A stretch of DNA of 64,000 nt from Hoylesella loescheii (GTDB lineage: Bacteria; Bacteroidota; Bacteroidia; Bacteroidales; Bacteroidaceae), in contig JADYUK010000012.1 in assembly GCA_021531755.1 (NCBI GenBank), positions 1 through 64,000 on the forward strand. The letters are read 5' to 3'. Of the stretch, positions 44,829 to 52,755 are shown piece after piece. The position numbers and the translations under genes are program-made. Position 1 is the first letter of the stretch. Each line of letters starts with the position of its first letter. The notes beneath the pieces are model-generated. The model was given only the letters and a program-made list of their open reading frames with translations, searched no databases and was not told the origin of the DNA.

Positions 44829-44836
44829 TAATTTTG
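44829..44836 (+). promoter_or_regulatory. sufC promoter -7 element
   Basis: TAATTTTG fits TAnnTTTG; transcription would start near 44841. A DnaA-box nonamer (TGTGGATAA, 44776-44784) lies about 50 bases upstream. Confidence 0.5.
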
Positions 44837-44928
44837 CACCCGGATATCGCCATTATGCCGTCATCCCACAGCAAAGGGACAGCAGCAGCATGGCACAAGG
44901 AAACACCACACATCAGAACAAGAACAAT

Positions 44929-45684
44929 ATGCTTGAAGTCAAGAACCTGCACGCCTCGATAGGCGGAAAAGAGATACTGAAAGGTATAAACCTCACCATC
45001 GGCGATGGCGAGGTGCACGCCATTATGGGCCCTAACGGCTCCGGAAAGTCAACACTGTCGGCTGTCCTCGTCGGCAATCCCCTCTACGAGGTGACAGAGG
45101 GTGAGGTATGGTATAACGGCAAGAACCTGCTCGGGATGTCGCCCGAGGACCGCGCACACGAAGGGCTCTTCCTCTCCTTCCAGTATCCCGTGGAGATACC
45201 GGGAGTGTCAATGACCAACTTCATGCGTGCAGCCATTAACGAGAAACGCAAGTACCAGGGACTTGAGCCAATGAACGCCAGCGACTTCATGAAGCTCATG
45301 AGGGAGAAGAGAAAGGTCGTAGAGCTCGACAACAAGCTCGCACACCGCTCCGTAAACGAGGGATTCTCAGGAGGAGAGAAGAAGCGCAACGAGATATTCC
45401 AGATGGCTATGCTCGAGCCGACACTAAGCATTCTCGACGAGACAGACTCCGGACTCGACGTCGACGCCATGAGAATAGTGGCTGAGGGCGTGAACAAACT
45501 CCATACAGAGAAGACCTCGACAATCGTCATAACACACTATGAGCGCCTCCTCGACATGATACGCCCGAGCCTCATACATGTGCTCTGGAACGGACGGATA
45601 GTGAAGACAGCAGGCCCAGAGCTGGCTAAAGAGATAGAGCAGAGGGGCTATGACTGGATAAAGGCTGAGGCAACAGAGGCCTGA
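44929..45684 (+). CDS. sufC: Fe-S cluster assembly ATPase SufC
   Basis: The 251-residue ABC-type ATPase has Walker A GPNGSGKS, the SufC-typical EGLFLSFQYPVEIPGVS, signature FSGGEKKRNE, Walker B LSILDETDSGLDVDAMR. SufC powers the SufBCD scaffold that builds Fe-S clusters. The start at 44929 (MLEVKNLHAS) matches the family N-terminus; an in-frame ATG at 44890 would add 13 polar residues. sufD follows after 76 bases. sufB, normally next to sufC, is not here: the upstream neighbour is a divergent GH43 gene. Confidence 0.96.
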   Translation: MLEVKNLHASIGGKEILKGINLTIGDGEVHAIMGPNGSGKSTLSAVLVGNPLYEVTEGEVWYNGKNLLGMSPEDRAHEGLFLSFQYPVEIPGVSMTNFMRAAINEKRKYQGLEPMNASDFMKLMREKRKVVELDNKLAHRSVNEGFSGGEKKRNEIFQMAMLEPTLSILDETDSGLDVDAMRIVAEGVNKLHTEKTSTIVITHYERLLDMIRPSLIHVLWNGRIVKTAGPELAKEIEQRGYDWIKAEATEA

Positions 45685-45760
45685 CAACACTGACACAAGG
45701 AAGACAGAACGGCCGGAACGAGACGCTAAACCCTCACAACGGACAAACAAGAAACGGAAA

Positions 45761-47107
45761 ATGACATCTCCCGAGAAACAATATACTGACCTCTTCACAC
45801 AATGCCGTGGCATGATAGACAGCCATAGCACAGCCATCATGAACGCACGGAGGGACGACGCGTTCAACACTTTCAAGGAGAAAGGGCTGCCGACACGCAA
45901 GTGTGAGGAATATAAATACACGGACATGGCGGCATGGTTCGAGCCTGACCTCGGACTGAACATCAACCGCCTCGATATCCCCGTGAATCCTTATGACGCG
46001 TTCAAATGCGACGTGCCCAATCTCTCCACACAGCTCTATTTCGTCGTCAACGACATGTTCTACCACAAGGCGATGCCCAAACCCGCCCTGCCCGAGGGGG
46101 TCATCGTCAGCTCGCTGAGGGATGTGGCAGAGAGAATGCCACAGATAGTCGACGGATACTACGACCGCCTCGCACATGAGAGCGGCGACAGCATAGCGGC
46201 TCTCAACACCATGCTCGCACAGGACGGCCTCGTCATATACATACCCGACAACGTCAGGATGGACCGCACGATACAGGTGGTGAATATCCTCAGGAGCGAT
46301 GTCGGCATGATGGTCAACCGCCGTGTGCTCATAATTGCCGGACGGAACGCCGAGGCTGACATACTCTTCTGCGACCACAGCGCGGACAACCAGGACTTCC
46401 TCACAACACAGGTGGTCGAGATATACTGCAAGGAGAACGCCCACCTGCAAGTCTACGGACTGGAGGAGACTCACCTGAAGAATACTCTCGTATCGAACAC
46501 ATACATAGAGCAGCAGCGCGACTCCCACTTCTCTCACACACTGATGACACTCCACAACGGGCGCACACGGCAGACAACACGCCTCATGTTCAAGGGTGAG
46601 GGGGCTGAGTGTAACCTATATGGAGGAGTGATAGCCGACAAGGAGCAGCATGTCGACAACAATACCGTCATAGACCATGCCGTGGCCCACTGCTACAGCC
46701 ACGAGACATACAAGTATGTGCTTGACGGGAAAGCCGTCGGAGCGTTCGCCGGAAAGGTGCTCGTAAGACACGGGGCGCAGAAGACAACAAGCGAGGAGAC
46801 AAACCAGAACCTCATAGCGACAAAGACTGCACGTATGTTCACACAGCCTATGCTGGAGATTTACGCCGACGATGTTAAATGCTCACACGGTTCGACAATA
46901 GGCCAGCTGAACGACAAGGCTCTCTTCTACATGCAGCAGAGGGGCATATCGCTCAGCGAGGCACGCCTCCTCCTGCAGACAGCTTTCATAACAGAGGTAG
47001 TAGACAAGATTCCACTCGAGCCTCTCAGAAACCGCCTCCACTATCTCATAGAGAAACGTTTCCGTGGAGAGCTCTCCAAGTGTGAGGGATGCAAACTCTG
47101 CAAATGA
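45761..47107 (+). CDS. sufD: Fe-S cluster assembly protein SufD
   Basis: The 448-residue protein has the SufB/SufD beta-helix core with SufD features: GLPTRKCEEYKYTDM near residue 44, DHAVAHCYSHETYKYVLDGKAVG, and the C-terminal CSHGSTIGQLNDKALFYMQQRG. It ends in a CEGCKLCK cysteine tail. It binds SufB and SufC in the cluster-building complex. It is co-directional with sufC; no sufS follows, the next gene being a convergent AraC-type regulator. Confidence 0.94.
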   Translation: MTSPEKQYTDLFTQCRGMIDSHSTAIMNARRDDAFNTFKEKGLPTRKCEEYKYTDMAAWFEPDLGLNINRLDIPVNPYDAFKCDVPNLSTQLYFVVNDMFYHKAMPKPALPEGVIVSSLRDVAERMPQIVDGYYDRLAHESGDSIAALNTMLAQDGLVIYIPDNVRMDRTIQVVNILRSDVGMMVNRRVLIIAGRNAEADILFCDHSADNQDFLTTQVVEIYCKENAHLQVYGLEETHLKNTLVSNTYIEQQRDSHFSHTLMTLHNGRTRQTTRLMFKGEGAECNLYGGVIADKEQHVDNNTVIDHAVAHCYSHETYKYVLDGKAVGAFAGKVLVRHGAQKTTSEETNQNLIATKTARMFTQPMLEIYADDVKCSHGSTIGQLNDKALFYMQQRGISLSEARLLLQTAFITEVVDKIPLEPLRNRLHYLIEKRFRGELSKCEGCKLCK

Positions 47108-47181
47108 CTCCCAGCCAGGTGGCATGACGGATGACCAAAACGCCTCCATGCCACTGGCATAACCCACAACACCATGCCCCT

Positions 47182-47340
47182 GGGAGAGGGGCGAGGAGAA
47201 GAAGGCAGGACACCTGACCCTTGTATTCTCATCCATCTTGATACCCAGGGAGAGGGGCGAGGAGAAAAAGGCAGGACACCTGACCCTTGTATTCTCATCC
47301 ATCCTGATACCCAGGAAGAGGGGCGAGGAGAAAAAGGCAG
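47182..47340 (+). repeat. Tandem repeat, 66-bp period, about 2.4 copies
   Basis: Units start at 47182, 47248 and 47314 with GGGAGAGGGGCGAGGAGAA (third copy GGA). The first two units are nearly identical and include GCAGGACACCTGACCCTTG; the third is partial. In the minus frame the repeat translates to a 22-residue peptide repeat, but no start signal or domain supports a gene. Confidence 0.9.
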
Positions 47341-47389
47341 CACAACATAGGAGAAGAAACGGGCCGGACAACAGCCCATGCATAACAAC

Positions 47390-47440
47390 AGCAGACCGCC
47401 ATACCAGAGAGAAAAGGTATGGCGGTCTGCTTGTTTATTG
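47390..47440. terminator. Bidirectional terminator between sufD and AraC gene
   Basis: AGCAGACCGCCATACC (47390-47405) pairs perfectly with GGTATGGCGGTCTGCT (47416-47431) around a 10-base loop; a T-rich stretch (TTGTTTATTG) follows on the plus strand. Confidence 0.85.
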
Positions 47441-47495
47441 TCATAAAGACAGCCTGTCATGAAGCCCCATGTGGCGGATAGGGACGGCTGGGGTG

Positions 47496-48371
47496 TCAGA
47501 CAATGACGTGTTTCTTGTGATAATTCTCGCGGAACTCGGTTGGAGTACACCCCTTACGCTTCTTGAATATGCGGTTGAAGTTGGAGATGTTATTGAATCC
47601 GCAGCGGTAGCATATCTCCACAATGGCCATCGTGCTGTCAGCGAGGAGACGCGCGGCATGGCCTAAGCGTACGTCAATGACATACTCTGAGATGCTCTTC
47701 GCAGTCCGCAGCTTGAAGAATCGAGAGAACGCGGTAGGTGTCATGGATGCTATCTCGGCAAGGTCCTGCAGGCGTATCTCGTCACGGTAGTTCTGGTCGA
47801 TGTACTCTTTCACACGCTGCACACGGCGGCTGTCGGTGCTCACGACGGTGTGGGCGAAGGCACTCGACGACAGCATATGGTAGTCAGTGCTTATAGACAG
47901 CTCGTACATGAGCTCGTAGAACTTCATGACACTCGCGAATCCTGGCTCCATCTCCACCAGCTCGTTGATGCGGTCGTAGACATGCAATATGGTCTTCATG
48001 CCAAAGGCTACGCCCACCTCGGCCCGCTTCATGAGGTCGTTGAGAGAGGCCATATATGTCTTGTTGAGCAGAAGGTCGGGGAAGAGGTCAGTCGTGAAGT
48101 GTATCGTTATCTCACGGATATCATTCGATGTACACTCATACTGCTCCCATGTATGCTCCAGGCCGCTACCCATCAGGCACAGGTCATAATTGCCCAGAAC
48201 CTCTATGTTGTCTCCAACAATGCGGCGGTTGCCGCAGCAGTTCTCCACGAAGTTGATTTCAAGGTCCGGATGCCTGTGCAATGGATATGTATGCTGTTTC
48301 TTGTGGCGTTCAACAAGATGGTAGCAGTCTTTCTCGGTCAAAGGAGTTATCTCGGATATTACATCACTCAT
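47496..48371 (-). CDS. AraC family transcriptional regulator
   Basis: The 291-residue protein has an N-terminal cupin-like sensing domain (HRHPDLEINFVE near 35) and a C-terminal pair of HTH motifs (about 190-285: EIRLQDLAEIASMTPTAFSR and CYRCGFNNISNFNRIFKKRKG). Such regulators often sense sugars and control carbohydrate genes. It is convergent to sufD and stands alone; no target can be named, and GH43 genes lie within a few kilobases. Its own promoter has a clean -33/-7 pair. Confidence 0.93.
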   Translation of the reverse strand: MSDVISEITPLTEKDCYHLVERHKKQHTYPLHRHPDLEINFVENCCGNRRIVGDNIEVLGNYDLCLMGSGLEHTWEQYECTSNDIREITIHFTTDLFPDLLLNKTYMASLNDLMKRAEVGVAFGMKTILHVYDRINELVEMEPGFASVMKFYELMYELSISTDYHMLSSSAFAHTVVSTDSRRVQRVKEYIDQNYRDEIRLQDLAEIASMTPTAFSRFFKLRTAKSISEYVIDVRLGHAARLLADSTMAIVEICYRCGFNNISNFNRIFKKRKGCTPTEFRENYHKKHVIV

Positions 48372-48416
48372 AATTATTGGGGTTAAGGATGTTGATATAT
48401 TAGTTAGTTACAGATG

Positions 48417-48447
48417 CAAAGATAAATAAAAATTTTTAAAACAGCAA
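48417..48447 (-). promoter_or_regulatory. AraC gene promoter
   Basis: TATCTTTG (48424-48417) with TTG (48447-48445) 20 bases upstream on the minus strand. The leader would be about 41 bases. Confidence 0.6.
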
Positions 48448-48891
48448 GAGCAATATCACAAAAAAGTATCATATCGTTATTATTTTTTTACGAACGTATC
48501 ATTCTATACACTATAAACTGACCGTTAACAGATGCCGATTAACTACCAGAATATAAGCTAAAAGATGCATAACACGCTCATTCATGGTAGTCATTGTGAC
48601 ATATCTTGGCAAAAGAACCCTTATCTGCATCAATTTGTCTTGTTATCGTAATCGCGAACATATTTGCTAACAACGATGCTTATTTTACCTTATCTTACTA
48701 CAAAATGATGTTAGAACAGTCTGCGGGATAGAGATTATTTTCAGACGAAGACCTCACAATGGGCATTTATCAACATGATAATCTCAAGCATCGCAAGCGA
48801 GGGATGTGGTCTGCGACTTGGTGTATGCTTGCGGGGAAATGCCTGCCTGACCGGGCGGGGAGTGTTGCAGATGGCAGCTGGACTGTCCTGA
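48448..48891. other. Gene-free AT-rich stretch
   Basis: No gene is seen between the AraC promoter and the WbqC gene end. The first half is clearly AT-rich; no repeat or strong hairpin was found. Confidence 0.45.
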
Positions 48892-49572
48892 TTACATGTC
48901 CACGAGCCATCTGGCAGCCTCCGGCCCCTCATTGAAGAGGAGGTCAAGTATAGACATATTGGGCTGGAAACCCGTCTCCTCCCTGTAGACTTGGTAGTAT
49001 GGGCGGGGCCTGAAATCAGCGTCGTAGGGCGCGTTCTTCGGCCTTATATCATACCTCAGGTCGCCTCCCTCGAGAGGAGGGAGATACTCTGACGTCGGGC
49101 GGAAGTCGACATCGAGGTCGAGGAGACGGCATACAAGGCGCATGCCCGCCATGTTATAGTCGAGGAGACGCTGCAGACGGACTGGCGAGCCAGGGCCTTC
49201 GTCGATATAGAACGGGCGGAAATCGTCGGCATAATACTCGAAGAATGCTGATTCGCCGTAGGCTGTCTGCAATGCCTGCCAGTGGAGATGGCGCCAGTTG
49301 CCATGGTCAGAGATGAGGAGCGACGATATATCCGCCCGCGGCTGGATGGATGTATCGCTGACGGGGGAGGAGCCGGCGGGGATGGCGGTGGGGGCGTGTG
49401 TGACAGGGACCGTGAGCGCCTGCGGACCATTGGCTGTGGCTATGTAGCAGCGGTTGCGGTAGGTCTGCTTGACGAACGACTCGCAAGCCTCGATGAAAAC
49501 AGTCTGCCCTGCACAGCGGCATAGCTTTGAATACCACTGTACAGGGCCGAAATATGTTGTCGAGAGTATCAT
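48892..49572 (-). CDS. WbqC-like family protein
   Basis: The 226-residue protein matches the WbqC-like family: PVQWYSKLCR at the N-terminus, YRNRCYIATANGPQALTVPV, and WRHLHWQALQTAYG, conserved blocks of this family. The role is not established; members occur in O-antigen loci and next to signal peptidase genes. In many Bacteroidales the WbqC gene directly follows lepB; here an M48-like gene and the McrBC island lie between lepB and this gene. Confidence 0.88.
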   Translation of the reverse strand: MILSTTYFGPVQWYSKLCRCAGQTVFIEACESFVKQTYRNRCYIATANGPQALTVPVTHAPTAIPAGSSPVSDTSIQPRADISSLLISDHGNWRHLHWQALQTAYGESAFFEYYADDFRPFYIDEGPGSPVRLQRLLDYNMAGMRLVCRLLDLDVDFRPTSEYLPPLEGGDLRYDIRPKNAPYDADFRPRPYYQVYREETGFQPNMSILDLLFNEGPEAARWLVDM

Positions 49573-49698
49573 TATGAGGGTCGGATAGGTTATTGGGCTG
49601 GGGCGGAGAATGATTGTCTGTGGCGCGATGCCGTATCTGGAGACGTGGCAGGATGTCCCATGATGGATAGCGATACATGACAGCGGGCTATGCGTGGC

Positions 49699-51249
49699 CT
49701 AATGGTTCATCGGGCCTAGCTTCACAATCATATCCTCCACCCATTGTGTCTCGTCGTTGATGAAGGAGTAGGTGGCCTGCCAGACATGCTCGCCCTGCAG
49801 TGTGGCGAGCTGCCTCCTGGACTCTTCAAGAGCGGCCTTGTAGTCGGCAAGGACACCGAGAGCGTCGGCTGTGCGCCCAATACGGAGCAGCGCGGCAACC
49901 TGCGGACGGTAGTGGTCCATACCCGTCGGGCGTCTAACCTTTGCCATCTGCAGTGCGTCGATGGCCTCGCTGACAGAGGCTGTGTCGGCATTCAGCGCGA
50001 GGAGAGCGTTGGCTCTCACGATATAGTCGTCAGCCGTGGCAACACCGTTCCGTATGTTCTGGTTTGCCATGTCGAGGCTCTGGCTGAACTTCCCTAACTG
50101 TATCATGCGCATCGCGGCGCTGCATACAGCGAACGATATCATCTTCTCGTAACGTGTGTCAGTGCGGGCGTATGGCGTTCCGAGTGTCGACAGGCGGTCG
50201 GCAAGCTGGACGTCGTTGTATGTCGGGAAGTATGCCGGCTTGCGTCTGTCTGCCTTGTACAGGCGCTGCAGGCGTGAGAGGGCTGTCACAAGTGCATCAC
50301 GGTCATATCCCGCCGCTGGCAGAATGAGCAGCGCCATGTTATCAGCCTCGCTCTCCTGGGCGTTGTTGTAGCGTATGCCTTGCTCTCTCAGGTAAGACTC
50401 GGCGACGGATGCTGATATGATGGATGTGGCCAGGGTGGCGAGTCCCGGTATATAGTCCTCGTTCTTCTCGCTGGCTATTGCCTCGCCTGTAGCGACGGCA
50501 GTGGTCGCCAGCGCCGCCCAGAACTCGGCTCGTTTCTGCCGGCGTATTGCTGCATTGACATTCGCCACGCTGTGGTCGAGTATGTAATGTGCAGCCTCCC
50601 TTGTGAGTATGGCGGCAAGCTCGTCCTCTGTATGGAGCGTGGCAAGGAGGCCTGTGGTGAGGACAATGGTGCCGTTTGCGAATGTGAAGGCGTTGGGTGT
50701 CTCGTCGTTGACAATCTGTATGTTGAGGTCGCCTGTACGTCCGTCTATCAGCTGTCGCGGCTTCACTTTCGCCAGCACGCCATAAATGTAGCTCTCAAGC
50801 ATAGGGTCGATGAAACGGCGACCGTCGGCATTGAGGCGCATGATGAAGTCCTTGGCATCGTCGTCAAGCTCCTGGCGCAGCGCGTTCTGATAACCCTTGC
50901 GGCCGAGCATGGGGAGGACATTGCTCATGATGGCTGCATCCCATACAGCCTGGACATCACGGCTGTCACATCTCATGACATCGCCGAACTTGCCTTCGAC
51001 GGGGTGTGGTGTGCTGCTGCCCTCCTCGTAGAAGTTGTAGACCTCTTTCGCCACTGCCATAGAGCTGTTGCCTGACGATGGCAGGAATGTCTCATGGCAT
51101 ACCCTGACGATGTGGACAGGCTCGCCTTTCTTCCACGCCTTGTATTTCTTGGATGGGGTGAACAGGATGTCAACGTCGTACGATTGTGCGCTGGCTGCGA
51201 GCGTCATGGCGGCTGTCATGGCGCAAAGAAGAAGTTTTCTCGCTCTCAT
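49699..51249 (-). CDS. M48-like metalloprotease homologue with altered zinc motif
   Basis: The 516-residue exported protein (signal peptide to about residue 21) has an M48-type core: NAFTFANGTIVLTTGLLATL, an expected HEXXH at 217-221 that reads REAAH (Arg217, Glu218, His221), and the downstream QESEADNMAL block (298-307). A TPR-like helical tail (about 385-510) follows, as in BepA-like proteases. The first zinc-binding His is replaced by Arg, so activity is doubtful. It lies just outside the low-GC island and 126 bases upstream of the WbqC gene on the same strand; its GC looks host-like. Confidence 0.85.
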   Translation of the reverse strand: MRARKLLLCAMTAAMTLAASAQSYDVDILFTPSKKYKAWKKGEPVHIVRVCHETFLPSSGNSSMAVAKEVYNFYEEGSSTPHPVEGKFGDVMRCDSRDVQAVWDAAIMSNVLPMLGRKGYQNALRQELDDDAKDFIMRLNADGRRFIDPMLESYIYGVLAKVKPRQLIDGRTGDLNIQIVNDETPNAFTFANGTIVLTTGLLATLHTEDELAAILTREAAHYILDHSVANVNAAIRRQKRAEFWAALATTAVATGEAIASEKNEDYIPGLATLATSIISASVAESYLREQGIRYNNAQESEADNMALLILPAAGYDRDALVTALSRLQRLYKADRRKPAYFPTYNDVQLADRLSTLGTPYARTDTRYEKMISFAVCSAAMRMIQLGKFSQSLDMANQNIRNGVATADDYIVRANALLALNADTASVSEAIDALQMAKVRRPTGMDHYRPQVAALLRIGRTADALGVLADYKAALEESRRQLATLQGEHVWQATYSFINDETQWVEDMIVKLGPMNH

Positions 51250-51298
51250 AATCCTGAAAATCTTGTCTGCGTATTAGTGTCTCACGCTATTTTCTGTA

Positions 51299-51312
51299 TA
51301 GCCTCCGGGAAT
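51299..51312 (+). repeat. Left 14-bp terminal inverted repeat of the McrBC island
   Basis: TAGCCTCCGGGAAT here is repeated exactly in inverse orientation at 56242-56255. Between the two lies AT-rich DNA with mcrB and mcrC; outside lies DNA of normal composition. No target-site duplication was seen in the bases flanking the repeats. Confidence 0.75.
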
Positions 51313-51441
51313 CTGAGGTACATTGTTTTTACTATTTGTAACGTTCTCTTGCATATTATTATTAATGATAAATAAATTGAATTATTCAGTGAATTAGATA
51401 CATTTATATCCTTATTTAGATATGACGAGGGAATAGTATCA

Positions 51442-52755
51442 CTAATTGTACTGTATTTCAGGAAGTTTTATACCTAATTTGTATATCCTAACATATCCAC
51501 TAACCTTCTCAAATTCAGGTTCCACATCCCTTGTAAAGCTGAATTTTTCTTCTTGTTCTTGATCAGGATATATTATAAGACATTTTATTGGAGGTGCTGT
51601 GTCCTCCTCAATACCAAGTATATTATAGATGCTGCTTAATCGAGCATATCCACTTACTTCTCTTGCATCGTCGATAGTTATACCACCAATATATTTGTAC
51701 CTTGGCTTGTATTTTGCATCTATGATATAAGGTTGTGGCCATTCTTGTGGTTTAAGAAGGTAATCCAGTTCCTGATAGTGAGCATTGACATGATATTTTA
51801 TCTCATTCTTTGAGGTAAATACCTTTCTTAAATGATGGAAAACATACAACTCAAACAGCTTACTCATGTCTATCCAGAATGGAGGTGTCATAATTTCCTT
51901 TTTGCCGGTAACTGTGATGTCATAACTATATCGTTTGAGAAGAAGCTGGGCAAATTCAACGGCTTGGTTGTATTCCTTAAATACAGGATTGCCCTTGAAT
52001 GTTTTTATTGTCTTAACACTAACTTCATCATTTACATTATCAAAATATGGTTTAATATAACGTATTTTCTTTTCCAATAAAGAAACATCCATTGCGTGTT
52101 TATAGATATTCAACTGTCTAACGCAGAATTGCAAGGCTTTTTTAAGGATTCTATTCTCAGGAGAATCAATGTCATATACCTGATAGCGACATACATTATC
52201 AGTTATGTTACCTTTTATTAGGTTGTTATGTATGTTCATCCCTATTAGAATACGTCCCTTAACCTTATTCTTAATATTGTTTTCAACGATATAATAGCTT
52301 TTCTTTAATCCCTTCCTTACTATTCGTTGGAGGATATTTAAGTATTCCGTAATCAGGAATATGCTTAACAGGTCCTGTTGCTGATTTACTTTAATAGAAG
52401 TCTTATCAAAATTAATAGTAACCAAGTCTTGGAGGTGGTCAAAATTCTCTCGTTCACTTAAAGCGTCGTTGAGCATCTTGACATAATCGACCTCAAAACC
52501 ATCATTCATCTTTGGACTCACCTGAACTGCAAGTTCGTTCTCTTTAATCCAGTCAACACCTACGAAATATGAACCTGTTGCTAATATATCGTCATTTGTT
52601 CTTCTGAGTTTTAGACATAACTCTTTGTCTTCTCTACCACGTTTGACAGCATACATAACTTCCTGCCCATCCTTCAAAAATGGAAGGATAGCATCCACAT
52701 CATGCAGGAGTTTGGTATTCTCCAGCATTTGCTCATGAAGTTGTATAATTTTCAT
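51442..52755 (-). CDS. mcrC: McrC-family subunit of a McrBC type IV restriction system
   Basis: The 437-residue protein matches the McrC/LlaJI family: an N-terminal beta-rich part and a C-terminal PD-(D/E)xK nuclease domain with ELDYLL and, about 15 residues later, IIDAKYKPRY. McrC joins the McrB GTPase hexamer and cuts DNA carrying modified cytosine. Its ATG shares one base with the mcrB stop (TAATG), so the two are translationally coupled. The gene is AT-rich compared with neighbours, a sign of transfer. Target modification is unknown. Confidence 0.92.
   Translation of the reverse strand: MKIIQLHEQMLENTKLLHDVDAILPFLKDGQEVMYAVKRGREDKELCLKLRRTNDDILATGSYFVGVDWIKENELAVQVSPKMNDGFEVDYVKMLNDALSERENFDHLQDLVTINFDKTSIKVNQQQDLLSIFLITEYLNILQRIVRKGLKKSYYIVENNIKNKVKGRILIGMNIHNNLIKGNITDNVCRYQVYDIDSPENRILKKALQFCVRQLNIYKHAMDVSLLEKKIRYIKPYFDNVNDEVSVKTIKTFKGNPVFKEYNQAVEFAQLLLKRYSYDITVTGKKEIMTPPFWIDMSKLFELYVFHHLRKVFTSKNEIKYHVNAHYQELDYLLKPQEWPQPYIIDAKYKPRYKYIGGITIDDAREVSGYARLSSIYNILGIEEDTAPPIKCLIIYPDQEQEEKFSFTRDVEPEFEKVSGYVRIYKLGIKLPEIQYN

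Noticed and set aside
45761..47107. Calling this gene sufB
   Set aside because: The EEYKYTDM start region and C-terminal block fit SufD, and the position after sufC agrees.
46883..47383. Minus-strand open frame with repeated SSPLS-type peptide
   Set aside because: It is the translation of the 66-bp DNA repeat after sufD plus antisense of sufD; no start signal or domain.
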